A stretch of DNA of 64,000 bases from Trogon surrucura (lineage: Eukaryota; Chordata; Aves; Trogoniformes; Trogonidae). The position numbers were made by a program, and so were the translations under genes. The notes below the pieces were generated by a model that saw only the letters and a list, made by a program, of their open reading frames with translations, searched no databases and had not been told where the DNA came from. Positions 26,094 through 36,355 of this stretch are shown here, piece by piece. Position 1 is the first letter of the stretch, and each line of letters starts with the position of its first letter. Where the stretch lies: assembly GCA_020746105.1 (NCBI GenBank), contig CM036620.1, positions 29,669,916 through 29,733,915 on the forward strand. Reading direction: 5' to 3'.

Positions 26094-26379
26094 AGCTGCC
26101 TTGGAACACAGGGAGGAGGAGGTTTTATCTGTTTTGCGAAGAGCCTTGCCAGGGAGAGAAGGGGGGTGTGAGAGCCGCTTGCATAGTGGAATGGCACTAC
26201 CCAGTAAAACGCTGGCACATGTAAACCTGTAACTGACCAACTCTGTTAAGGGGCAGGCGCGGGGACACTGCTGAACTGTATATATTGAGCTGTCCGGAAC
26301 AATAAAGGGAGGACGATCTGTAGCCATATTGGTGTGATGGTCGTTAACTTGGCCGGCTCTCCGAAGGGACCCTTCTAGA
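26003..26379 (+). repeat. 3' LTR of ERVK-like provirus
   Basis: The first 365 bases equal the 5' LTR except for one visible base. The end is set at 26379 because the target duplication TTAGGC follows at 26380. The last 12 bases have no counterpart at the 5' LTR, and the terminal dinucleotide is GA rather than the usual CA. Confidence 0.85.
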
Positions 26380-26385
26380 TTAGGC
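26380..26385. repeat. ERV target-site duplication, right copy (TTAGGC)
   Basis: Matches 21619-21624. The CR1 sequence reads continuously across the pair when the provirus is removed. Confidence 0.7.
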
Positions 26386-26584
26386 ACTGCAATATCCTGC
26401 TCAGGGAGATGGTTGAGTCACCATCCCTGGAGGTATTTAAGAAAAGGGTAGATGTTGCATTGAAGGACATGGTTTAGTGGTGTTCATAGGGCTAGGCAAA
26501 GGTTGGACTCGTTGATTTTGGAGGTCTTTTCCAACCAAAACTGTTCTATGATTCTATGATTCTATGATTCTATGATTCTATGAC
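26386..26584 (+). mobile_element. CR1 LINE 3' end, right part
   Basis: Typical CR1 3' end: 'gagtcaccatccctggagg', 'aaaggttggactcg', 'ttccaaccaaaactgttc', ending in the CR1 8-bp tail repeat (ATTCTATG)n at about 26549-26582. It is the continuation of the CR1 split at 21624. Confidence 0.9.
26549..26582 (+). repeat. (ATTCTATG)n CR1 tail microsatellite
   Basis: About four copies of the octamer that ends CR1 elements and is used in their target-primed reverse transcription. Confidence 0.9.
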
Positions 26585-26589
26585 TTGAA

Positions 26590-28010
26590 GGCGGGGAGCA
26601 GCCCTGACACTGTGACTAGCATCAAACACAAGAGTCACAGAGAGCACTAGCACCTCGTGCTTAAGGCCTCATGTTCCCTCCAGCTGTGAAACAGAGTGCT
26701 AGAGGATGTAGTCATGTTGTCTCATCTCTGTATCCATCTATCTTAGTAATGAGGCTTACACCAAAGAAATAGGGGCAAGAGATAAGACAGAAGAGGGTGA
26801 TCGTTGCTGTGCAGATCTACAAATAAACACAGTCTACCAGTACACCGAGATCCTACCAGGTGTCAGATGGCCTGACCTCCATCACTTCACTAAAATGGTT
26901 TCCTTTTGCCTCTGTTTGTCCAGACTTAGCTTGAGCTGAAACCTTTTACTCTTGCTCCAATTTCCTGTAGGTGTTGGGTCAGCTGGAAAAAAGGCCTTGT
27001 TCAATACTGGAAAGATACAAGACAAATGGATGTTCCCAGCACCATATAATTAGAGTGCAAAGCATGGCCACAGATAAAATATAGATGCATGTAGAATATG
27101 GGAACCAGACCTTCTGCCTTACTAATGCAATTACTCATATGCATGGCAACACAAATATGCTGTGGAAGGGAATCTGTGTCAGTGACAATGTTTGCTCAGA
27201 TATTCACTTGCATATTCATGGACTCAGATGGAGAATAAGTGGTGGGGAACGATTGGTTCACCTCCCTCCGTTCCTGTGTCCTCAAAATTTTCCTCCTTTG
27301 TATTTCTTCCTTCTTTTCTCTCTTTTTATCCTGGATTTTTTTATTCTCCCACCCCCCTCATTTCAGAAGTACCTGGAACAGTATTTCAGAAAAGTTTTAT
27401 AACAATATATTTCCTCTTAATGGTGTAGGTTGCACCTTGCAATAGGACAAACACTCGCTTTCTCCTAGAAGAACCTTTGTAATACTCAGTTAGGGCTACT
27501 GTCTCTCCCCACGCCTCTCTCCTGCCCCTCCTCCCTCACTTCTTCTCTTTCCCCACATCTTCCGAGCTCTGTTGAGGCCCATGGTGGGAAGTGATGAGGG
27601 GAATGGATAAGTCTCTGCTGTGACATGTTTCCAGTGATTCTTTCCCAAGAAGGAGCCATTTCACAACATTCTCAGCATATACTCTCATAGTGTCCAGAAA
27701 CATTTTCCAAAGTATTCTGGTGATTCTCAATCTTCAACTCCATTCTTGCTGGTGGTCTTCAATTTCTCCTCAACAGAACATACACTCTGAATGACTTTAG
27801 GCTTTCTTTGGCCACTGTCTTTGAAGCATCTATATAAATACATTAGGGTAAAATTTGACTTTGTCAGGTGAGCTTAGTAAATCTATTGCTTTCCCATTAA
27901 AAAAAAAATGCTAAATTGCTTATACTGCTCTAAATACATAATTACTGCCAACAGTAACACACATGGCAGCCAGCTTTCATCTGCATTGAGATTTCCCAGA
28001 TAAGCTGTAC
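26590..28010. other. Intergenic, no gene seen
   Basis: AT-rich unique-looking sequence with a pyrimidine-rich patch at 27260-27400. No coding, RNA or repeat feature could be supported. Confidence 0.5.
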
Positions 28011-28013
28011 AAT

Positions 28014-28193
28014 ATCATAGAATCATAGAAAGGCCTAGGGTGGAAGGGACCTTAGAGATCATCTAATCCAACCTCCTTGTCGTGGGCAGGGACACCTCTC
28101 AACCAGATCAGGCAACACATGAGGACCAAACAGGAATCGAACCCATGACCTTTGGTGTTTCAGCACCACGCTTAACTGAGTGAGCTAAACTCC
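28014..28193 (-). mobile_element. tRNA-Ile-like SINE with CR1 tail
   Basis: On the minus strand the element starts with a tRNA-like head containing an A box (TAGCTCACTCAG, 28187-28176) and a B box (GGTTCGATTCC, 28143-28133), the internal RNA polymerase III promoter. The head resembles tRNA-Ile (GCGTGGTGCT, AAGGTC, GGGTTCGATTCC). It is followed by about 100 bases of CR1 3' end and the ATTCTATG-type tail at 28014. A tRNA head mobilised through a CR1 tail is the architecture I recall for the passerine TguSINE1 family. The anticodon loop appears one base short, so it is not a working tRNA. Confidence 0.75.
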
Positions 28194-28821
28194 AGAAACT
28201 AAGCCTTGACAATAATCAAAAAATTGGTCGGGAGACACTGCAGAGACATTGGATAAAGTTAATCAGACAGGCCAATGAAATAAATATTAGCACAAAACTG
28301 AGGAAGAAGCTGCTGACCCACCACGGACAGACACCAGCCTTTTACTCTGAAGTTCTGCATACTTTGCACATCATTCATAATATAATGTTCACATCATATG
28401 AAATTTCATATAGAAAAACTTGTATGAATTAATGATAAAAAAAAATTTACATCTACTTTCTCCTAAGAGTATGTTGAATTCTCAAATGAGGGAGGAAGAA
28501 AACAGAAGGCTTATAATTTCTTGGTATTTAGCAGTAAACAGATGCTTTCTAGCCTTTCACTCACTTTATGCTGGACTAAAAGTATATAGTTATTTTAATT
28601 CAAGGCATCTCCTATTGCTCCTGCCACTTCCTGCTAGGGCTGATCCTTTTAGGGCTTTAAAAGCCACTACTTGGCATCTTTCAGAACTACTTGTGCAGAA
28701 GGGCAGGAATGCTGACACCCTTCTGTCCACCCCACTCACCAACTGCAGAGAATTGTTTCCTTTCCTTCTGTGCATAAGCTATATAAGCAACCAACAACAA
28801 GAGAATTTCACATTTCCCATT

Positions 28822-29085
28822 CAAGGATGCAGAGCCTGGAAGCTGAACTCAGCAAAATTCAAAGTGGAGACAAGACACACATTTTTAACAGTGTGGGTAA
28901 TTAACCATTGGAATTGCATGCCCTGGAATATGCTGTGACACTTGGAGCTTTTAAATCAAGTCTGGATGTCTATAAAAAGATGCTGTCTGCTTCAGTTGCA
29001 AGATACTGAACTTGGTGTAGAAACCATTGGCCTTGTTACGTGGAAAGTTAGACTAAACAGTCCTAAGGGCTTTTTAGTGGCTAGG
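28822..29085 (+). mobile_element. Ancient CR1-type LINE fragment (ORF2 C-terminus)
   Basis: The plus-strand translation contains 'TFLTVWVINHWNCMPW', which lines up with '[16 protein letters not shown]' near the end of ORF2 in the intact CR1 at 36277-40737, and continues with similar spacing into a 3' UTR-like region. It is strongly diverged, so it is an old copy. Confidence 0.65.
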
Positions 29086-29089
29086 AAAT

Positions 29090-32000
29090 ATACTCAGAAA
29101 TGCAGTCAAGTATAAAATACGATTTGCACAAATACTGGAAATGAACACTATTTATGAATTTTCGCTGAGAGTATCAAGCACCTGAACTTAAAATTAGCTT
29201 TCTGTGAATGCACTGCTCATGCTAGAATACACAACGCATGCAACAGAATGTGTACAAGTGGAAGAGACCATAGCTTCAAGTGCAACCAGATCAAAATTCC
29301 CATAAAATACGAACCCTGTGTTTGCACACTTTTGTTCATATATTTACTCTTTTTTTAATTGTTTCTTTCTAGTAGCCTGAAAATGAAGACACGCATTACA
29401 GTAAAAATAACATAGTGACTGGCTACAGCTAGGGAACTGAAGGGTAGCAGGTCCCCGAAGTCACACCTGATAAGCTTGCATTGACCACGATTGAGCTGCT
29501 GAGACTCCCGAGGCACTGCAGTCTGGATTTCTTCTGATACACCTACACTCATTATTTAATTGTATAAGCCACAGTAAACCTGAGCATAACTACAGTTGTC
29601 AGACATCCTTAGACCTCTGCAAAGCAGAGAGAGTAAAGAGAAAAACCTTGCTCTGCTCTCACCAGCCCTTGCCAGAAAAAACTTCAATTCCCACTGATGG
29701 AGCTTTCCCTTGAAGCATTGGTCACTCAGACGAAGCAGCAAGAAAGCAATGAAGCAGTTTCCACAGCTCATGCCTTGCTGGTTTGCATAAAAATTTGGCT
29801 TCTATCCAACGAGCTGGAATCCATGGCAGCTTCTCGTTCCTAGGAATCACGTATTGGAATGCTGGGTGCCCTGTGTCATCCTGCCACCTCCAATTAATTC
29901 AGAAAGTTCTTTACGACATTTTATGCCAGCAAATTTATCAGTCCAGCCTGCTGACTATGCGAGTCTTTTTCCTAAGTACTCTACACTGAGCATCTATAGG
30001 CAAGTAAAATAGGCCATGCATGAAAATACAGAACTGTTTTTCTTAGTAGCTCAATGACAAAGTCTGTTACCTGACTGCTTCATGGCACTGACACAGTGGA
30101 GCATCTTTCTAGTGATATTAGTACAAGTTATTGCTCATAGTCCATCACTACTTTGCTTAACTTTATTCAGTTGTCCATTTGGTTGCTAGATGAATGTCAT
30201 CAATCGGACTAGCTAGACAGAACATTTTAGCCAGAACTGTGCCCTAAAATATAACTTACTTATGATTTTATCAAAAAAAAAAAAAGGAAGACAACACTCA
30301 GCCCATTTAGCCTGTGCATGAAAACCACTAACGCCAGTGGTTTTACCTTACTCCTCAATTAGTCCATTTATTTCAGTCAAACTCCACAAGAGCTAATGTT
30401 TCCTGGCATATTTTTATCACCCGAAATAGTCTTCGTGCTATTCAGACCCTCCTGAGCCAGAACTGAAGTGAGGTAATATGGTGGTCTCAGAGGAACTGGA
30501 CCTCTTAGGTGAGGTGTCACACTGAGGTCCCTGGGACTGCCCTTCCAGCCAGGTCCCCAGGACTGCATTTCCAGACAATCAGACTAAACTGAGCCAGCCT
30601 GGAACATCACAGTCCTGCCTGCATAGACCTCCTGTAGCCTCAGCTGAGCTAGTTGTTTACCATTTTGCAATACAAACTCTCCTCCAGTGTTTCTGCATTT
30701 TTCATGTCAAGAATTGAGAAGTAAAACCTGGAGCTTAGTGCTTTTTCAACATGTAATGCACGATAGATGCGTATTTGTCCAACACATGGTTATGTAAGAG
30801 TGGATCAACAAGTCCCTCTGCTTCTCCTTTCCCTTGGCACAGCAGATATGATTTAAATCCCGGTCGGTGATGTTTGCTCTGTGCTGATGGCTTTTCACAC
30901 TAAAGGTTTGAGATGCCATAGGCCACAGGACCACAGGTAGGCAGCTAGCTCCCAGTACTGCAAGTTTCTCCTAGTCTATGGCTAGATATCAAACAGCTAT
31001 AACAAACAAGAGACCCCCAAATAGTCTTTCCTTAAAGCCGAACTCTTCTAGGCCTGAAAATTGTGTGGTAGGATTCTGGCAGAACTGATAAAATTTCAAC
31101 AAAATTTTAGGACATTTTGATGTGTGAATACACAAAAGTTACAGAAGAAGAAGCATACATGCTTTTATTTTACTGATTTCTTATTTTTTTTTTCTCTTTT
31201 CTCCCTCTTCTCTACAAGTTTTTATATCTGGGTCATCAAAGCGGTACCTATTCCACCAGCACAAGAAAAAGAAAGCCCTTCACTCTAGGTGGTTCAGGCC
31301 CACAGATTAATGCTGAGGTAATATTCTGATGTCCTGTTCCAGCAACTGTGCAATTATATCTCAAGTAGCACAATTCACTGTGCACACTCACTGAAAAAGA
31401 GATGAACAACTGCAGTGGCTTTCAAGATAAGACTTTTATACTGATGCTCTTTCTGCCACTGCACCAAAATTCTTGTGGTGAAGTCAGTGAATCACAGTAA
31501 TATGTAAGCGCTGACAGCTATTTATGTTAGGTCCTTTTGAATTTGTAAACAGAATATGACAGAACTAAAGCAAACGCCAAGAGGTTATTTTACACTCTGC
31601 TGAACTACATGAAGTGATATGAAGACATTTCAGAAAAGTTTTTCAGAGCTGAGGAAAAACATTGCACACATTCAGGCTCTGTTGAAGAAAAAACCCTAAT
31701 GCGGCTCCCACAGTGAAAGTTCATCCTTGTAACATTGTGCTAGTTCAGATTATCTTCCTATCTGTATAAAGCAGATAATTAGCAAAGCAAGCGTGCGAAG
31801 TACGTGAGTATCGACAAAAAGGATGTGGTGCCCAAGCATAGTCTCTCCTTTTACGTTAGATACACACACAGTCATGGTGAGCGTTGTCCAAGGGCCTAGC
31901 ACACACACACGAAAACCCAAACAAGTTCTGGCCTAGCCACAGGCAGGATGTAGCCCACGGAGCATTTCAGCAGCCAACCACATCCTCCTCCACTGTTTCT

Positions 32001-33509
32001 TTTTTAGATTTTATGGGAGTCCCCAGGATCCACATGCGAGCAAAAGTCACTTATTCTTCATTCTGCTCTTTCCCTCAACCTCCCACTCTCGTCCCGCTAG
32101 AAATCACCTAAGAGAGAAAAATAAATGAGGACCTGGGTATAAGAATGTGAAGAGATTGCTTGGTGAAGCTATAGACAGAATAGATTTGGAGTTAAAATTC
32201 ACAAGAAATGTCAGTTCTGTGTCCCAGTTCTAGTTTTCAAACAGCTGACTGTGAGATATTCAAGCTTTGGGGGTATTTTTTTTCCCTGTCTCATCACATT
32301 TCTATTTCTGAACATGTTTCAAGGCAAAGGAAGAGAGTACTTTGATGCAATCAAACGCAATTCTAATTTGATAATGCAATGACTTCTAGTGAGGCTCAGA
32401 TTGACTCAAGGTATGCTCAGTATGATCTTGTGATATCGTAGAGTGGTAGAGATCATAGGCATTAACAGCTTAACATGGGAAATAACCAGTCGGGCAGCAT
32501 GGATGTCTTCACTGCTTCAGTTCTCTATTTAATTGCACAGCATGCCCTTCCATCTTCAAGTGCTTTTGTTAACTTGATTCTGAAAGAGAAATAACATAGA
32601 ACTGGTAGGGAGAGGCAGTGATCATATAAGTTCTAACAGGTGAAAAAATGCATTATTTTTTGTGGCACACAGTCATTTTAGAAGTTTTTTATACAGGATT
32701 CTTATTTACTTATGCTAGAATAAATCAAGAGTATCTCAGCCACTCAGCCAGGATGAATAAGTTCTCAAAAGTGAGATATCTGATATTTTCTCACCTCAAA
32801 ACAGGTCACAATATTTTATGTGAATATCTGCTGTCACCTCTGCCCTCACTGCAAAAAAAGCACATTTCCTGCTAGCTACAGGAAAATGCTTGAAAGTGCA
32901 AGCACTCTGGGTTAAGAATTTCTAAATGTCTTATTGCTTAAAGCATAATTGCTTTCAAGCCAATTTCATGATTTTGAACACTCGCGGTTGGCAACACTAG
33001 GCCAATTGGAACAAATGAGGTGTAAATGCGAAGCAGGGCCAACTAAATACACACTACACAAAGACTGTCATATATGAATCTGTTGTCCATGGTTCTGTTG
33101 GCTGACCTCTAGACAGTATCTGGAATGCTACTTACTGAACATTGCTTCAGTAACCTCTGTCCTACTGCCAAAATCAATACTCCTGTTTGTGGTAATAAGG
33201 CCTATTATGATACATGTTATTTAGAGATGAACTGATCTTAAAGAACCTGATGAGAACTGGAAAGACTGAGGGAAGAGATAATGTTTTCAGGAAAAAAATT
33301 ATAAGACGTGGAAAATTTTACTTATTTGGGCAGCTGAGCACAGCAGATGGCAAGATCTTCAGGGAAATAAACACAAAGTTTGGGAAAGCGAGAGTGTGTT
33401 CTAGCAGTTGCCAGTGATCTCATGCAGCAGGAAAATCAGACAAAAATTAAATAGACACTCAGTAGCACCAGTGTTTTGTCAACATTTTGTAAAGAACGGG
33501 GACATGGCA
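29090..33509. other. Intergenic, no gene seen
   Basis: AT-rich sequence with no supported exon, RNA gene or recognisable element. It ends at the left edge of the tandem array. Confidence 0.5.
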
Positions 33510-33772
33510 GCCAGAAAGGATAGGACAGAGGAGGCTGACTGGCTTCGAGGGCCGGTGTTTGCAAAAATAATTGCCAGGATCAGATGGTATGATAACTTCA
33601 GCAGTCAGGAGTTTTTTAATGGGGATTCAATGATTGTGTATCAAAGAGTGTTCAGTTTTGAAACTAAGCTGAAGGTACATCTGCTGCAGTCCACTCCCAG
33701 GCTAGTGACTGTCAACTGATCAAAGAAACCATGCGTGAGAACTGAACATACTAATCATAGTAGCTTCTCGGT

Positions 33773-34372
33773 TGGACTCTCTCCAGTAGATCCCTGTGTC
33801 TCTTGAACTGGGGAGTCCAAAACTGGATACAGTGTTCTAGGTGTGGTCTCACCAGGGCAGAGTAGAGGGGGAGGAGAACCTCCTTAGACCTGCTGGACTT
33901 TTGTTGACTTTTGTTAACTTTCTTTAAGGTACCCCAGGCTCCTATCGGCTTTCTTGGCCACAAGGACACTCTGCTGTCCCATGGACAACTTCCTATCCAC
34001 TAGGACTCCAAGGTCTTTCTTTATGAGGCTGCTCTCCAGCAGGGCAACCCCTAATCTGTACTGGTGCCTGGTGTCATTTCTCCCCAGATGCAGGACTCTA
34101 CATTTGTCCTTATTGAACTTCATGAGGTTCAACTTCGCCCAGCTCTCTAGCATGTCTAGATCTCATTGGATAGCAGCACAGCCTTCTGGTGTGCCAGCAA
34201 CACACATCCCCCCCAGTTTCATATCATCAGCAAACTTGCTGTGGGCACACTCTAGCCCCTCATCCAGGCTGTCAATGAAGATATTGAACAGTACCTTAGC
34301 CAGTACTGACTCCTGGGAAACACCACTGGCCACAGGCCTCAAACTTGACTCTGAAGCTACTTTGCCCTAAAA
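33773..34372 (-). mobile_element. Old CR1 fragment of array unit 1 (truncated at both ends)
   Basis: The minus-strand translation covers CR1 ORF2 from around '[20 protein letters not shown]' (reverse transcriptase, next to FADD) to 'RDLLERVQ'. It aligns with the full-length copy at 36277-40737 but is clearly diverged. It lacks both the 5' part and the usual 3' tail, so it was already a broken piece when the unit began to duplicate. It abuts the 3' end of the unit's gene and was later the landing site of both the full-length CR1 (unit 2) and the solo LTR (units 3 and later). Confidence 0.9.
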
Positions 34373-34395
34373 ACGTCAACCTTTGTACAAATGGA

Positions 34396-35358
34396 TTAAA
34401 ATCTCCCTTTTATTGGAAGCAGCTGAAGCAATGGCCTGCGTAGGAGTTTCAGTAGCCCAAGCAGCACCCACAGGAGCCGCAGCAGCCGAATCTGTAGCAC
34501 GCACAGGAGCCGCAGTAGTCGAAGCAGCCACACGCACAGGAGCCGCAGGAGCCACTGTAGTCGAAGCAGCCACAGAAACAGGAGCCGCAGTAGTCGAGGA
34601 AGCCACAGGAACAGAAGCTGCAGTAGTCGAAGCAGCCACACACGCAGGAGCTGCAGGAGCTGCAGTAGCCGAAGCAGCCACAGAAACAGGAGCCGCGGTA
34701 GTCGAAGCAGCCACAGGAACAGTAGCCGCAGGAGCCAAAGCAGCCACATGAACAGGTGCCGCAGTAGCCAAAGCAGCCAAAGGAACAGGCGCCGCAGGAG
34801 CCGCAGCAGCCACCTGAACAGGCGCCACAGTAGCCGCAGCAGCCACCCGAACAGGCGCCGCAGTAGCCACAGCAGCCACATGAACAGGTGCCGCAGTAGC
34901 CAAAGCAGCCAAAGGAACAGGCGCCACAGAAGCCACAGTAGCTGAAGCAGCCACCCGAACAGGCGCCGCAGTAGCCGAAGCAGCCACCCGAACAGGCGCC
35001 GCAGTAGCTGCAGCAGCCACCTGAACAGGAGCTGCAGTAGCCGCAGTAGTCGAAGCAGCCACATGAACAGGCGCCACAGTAGCCGAAGGAATGGCACAAA
35101 CTGGACCTTCAGCAGCCGAAGCAGCACCAACGCGAGCTTAAGTAGCCGAAGCAGCAGCACAAAATGGAGCCTCCATAGCTGGCGCAGCAACAGCAACAGA
35201 AGCCGCGGTAGCCGAAGCAGCAGCCGCAGTAAGCATTGAAGAAGCAGCAGCCGAAGCAGCGACACAAAGCGGAGCAGGCCGAGCAGCAGCAACCGAAGCA
35301 GAAACTGCAGCAGGAACAGCAGCAGCTTCAACAGGGTGGCAACATAAGCGTGCTCCAT
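34396..35358 (-). CDS. Array gene copy 1: Cys/Gly/Tyr-rich or Leu/Arg-rich repeat protein, frame unresolved
   Basis: I do not recognise this gene. A minus-strand unit with TATA box at 35538-35544 and AATAAA at 34414-34409. The minisatellite between is open in three frames. Frame L starts at ATG 35358 (context GCCATGG) and runs 320 codons of Leu/Arg/Trp repeats, but its stop (34398-34396) lies beyond the AATAAA. Frame C gives blocks of 11 or 14 residues such as [11 protein letters not shown], about one-third Cys, and stops at 34451-34449, 35 bases before the AATAAA, the normal layout for a small gene. However, frame C has no in-frame ATG after a TGA at 35111-35109. Frame A (Ala/Val/Pro-rich) reads past the poly(A) signal. 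Frame C resembles keratin-associated or insect sperm Cys-rich proteins in composition only. An unseen intron or frameshift could reconcile the ATG with frame C. Confidence 0.45.
   Translation of the reverse strand: MEHAYVATLLKLLLFLLQFLLRLLLLGLLRFVSLLRLLLLQCLLRLLLRLPRLLLLLLRQLWRLHFVLLLRLLKLALVLLRLLKVQFVPFLRLLWRLFMWLLRLLRLLQLLFRWLLQLLRRLFGWLLRLLRRLFGWLLQLLWLLWRLFLWLLWLLRHLFMWLLWLLRRLFGWLLRLLWRLFRWLLRLLRRLFLWLLWLLRHLFMWLLWLLRLLFLWLLRLPRLLFLWLLRLLQLLQLLRVWLLRLLQLLFLWLPRLLRLLFLWLLRLQWLLRLLCVWLLRLLRLLCVLQIRLLRLLWVLLGLLKLLRRPLLQLLPIKGRF
34480..35110 (-). repeat. 33/42-bp coding-type minisatellite, long form (unit 1)
   Basis: Period mostly 33 bp, with some 42-bp units, GC-rich, built on (minus strand) GGCTGC/TTC GGCTACTGC GGCGCCTGT TCAGGT. 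All repeat lengths are multiples of three, so all frames keep phase. Compared with units 3-9 this form has two extra blocks of 33 and 108 bp. Confidence 0.85.
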
Positions 35359-35537
35359 GGCACTGGCTCCCGTGCCACTGCGGTGCTTCAAGTGACCAGC
35401 GCAGGCCTGTGGTGTGGGTCACCAGAGGGCCTTTGGGTCACCAGAGACCGGACTCCTGACGCTGCTGGGCTGGCAGAAGCTGACACCAGACTGGTGCCCA
35501 CCTCGCACTGCCTACTCCCATAGGGTCCGCGTCCTGC

Positions 35538-35622
35538 TTTTATAGTCTGGCAGGCAGGCACTCCCCCCTTTGTGACATCATGAGGCAGGTACATCACCCC
35601 TTTGTGACATCATGTGACATCA
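35538..35622 (-). promoter_or_regulatory. Promoter of array gene copy 1: TATA box and three CRE-like octamers
   Basis: On the minus strand TATAAAA (35544-35538) is preceded by three exact TGATGTCA octamers (35580-35573, 35612-35605, 35622-35615), 29-71 bases upstream of the TATA box. TGATGTCA is a CREB/ATF/CREM-type site. A strong TATA with nearby CRE is common in genes of haploid spermatids, and also in other cAMP-responsive genes. All complete copies keep this block. Confidence 0.75.
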
Positions 35623-35958
35623 TTCTGACACCCAGCAGCTCCCCAAGCTCTTCCCTGGCTGGTGCAGGCAGATGTGAGGGGCTCAGGAGGGTCTGGGCCA
35701 GAAAGGAGAGGACAGAGGAGGCTGACTGGCTTCGAGGGCCGGTGTTTGCAAAAATAATTGCCAGGATCAGATGGTATGATAACTTCAGCAATCAGGAGTT
35801 TTTTAATGGGGATTCACTGATTGTGTATCAAAGAGTGTTCAGTTTTGAAACTAAGCTGAAGGTACATCTGCTGCAGTCCACTCCCAGGCTAGTGACTGAA
35901 AACTGATCAAAGAAACCATGCGTGAGAACTGAACATACTAATCATAGTAGCTTCTCGG
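35623..35958. other. Array spacer between promoter and CR1 fragment
   Basis: About 330 bases shared by all units (also partly at 33511-33772). It contains a plus-strand ATG-started open frame of 108 codons (35580-35906) with no known domain. Copies are too similar to judge selection, so I do not call a gene. Confidence 0.4.
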
Positions 35959-36276
35959 TTGGACTCTCTCCAGTAAATCCCTGTGTCTCTTGAACTGGGG
36001 AGTCCAAAACTGGATACAGTGTTCTAGGTGTGGTCTCACCAGGGCAGAGTAGAGGGGGAGGAGAACCTCCTTAGACCTGCTGGACTTTTGTTGACTTTTG
36101 TTAACTTTCATTAAGGTACCCCAGGCTCCTATCGGCTTTCTTGGCCACAAGGACACTCTGCTGTCCCATGGACAACTTCCTATCCACTAGGACTCCAAGG
36201 TCTTTCTTTATGAGGCTGCTCTCCAGCAGGGCAACCCCTAATCTGTACTGGTGCCTGGTGTCATTTCTCCCCAGAT
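35959..36276 (-). mobile_element. Old CR1 fragment of unit 2, left half
   Basis: Same element as in unit 1, interrupted at 36276 by a full-length CR1 and resumed at 40738. No solo LTR is present here: the text reads 'ttttgttgacttttgttaac' without a break. Confidence 0.9.
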
Positions 36277-36355
36277 CACAGAATCACAGAATGTTAAAGG
36301 TTGGAAGGGACCTTAAAGATTATCTAGTCCAACCCCCCTGCCAGAGCAGGACCAC
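36277..36355 (-). other. CR1 3' UTR and tail
   Basis: Conserved CR1 3' hairpin region ('ggaccttaaagattatctag' on the plus strand) followed by two octamer-like tail repeats, used for recognition by the CR1 reverse transcriptase. Confidence 0.85.

Larger units (their letters stand above)
21625..26379 (+). mobile_element. Betaretrovirus-like endogenous retrovirus (ERVK type), defective
   Basis: A provirus of about 4.75 kb with paired LTRs, a leader, gag (matrix and capsid-nucleocapsid in two separated frames), a dUTPase plus protease frame with a stop between them, remnants of reverse transcriptase and RNase H, no integrase, and a short env transmembrane tail next to a polypurine tract (25984-26000). 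The order gag, dUTPase-protease, pol, env is that of betaretroviruses. Near-identical LTRs and an intact 6-bp target duplication make it young. The missing pol core means it cannot make its own reverse transcriptase or integrase and would need a helper. It was inserted into a CR1 copy. Confidence 0.88.

Noticed and set aside
28120..28193. Functional tRNA-Ile gene
   Set aside because: The anticodon loop is short and the head is fused to a CR1 tail, so it is a SINE.
34748..34945. Plus-strand Arg/Ser-rich frames (NRRRRSRSS type) in every array unit, resembling protamines
   Set aside because: They are the antisense reading of the Cys/Gly/Tyr minisatellite. TATA, CRE and AATAAA all point to minus-strand transcription; no plus-strand promoter is seen.
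34376..35077. Ala/Val/Pro-rich frame A as the array product
   Set aside because: It has no suitable ATG, runs beyond the poly(A) signal, and is cut by TAG in copies 4-9.
34449..35099. Identification as a known feather keratin, EDC protein or KAP
   Set aside because: Composition is similar but no signature of a known family is visible, and the locus is next to PPP3CA rather than the epidermal differentiation complex. Naming it would be a guess.
35580..35906. Plus-strand 108-codon ATG frame in the array spacer as a divergent gene
   Set aside because: No domain, starts inside the CRE block of the minus-strand promoter, and the copies are too similar to show selection. Left as an open possibility only.
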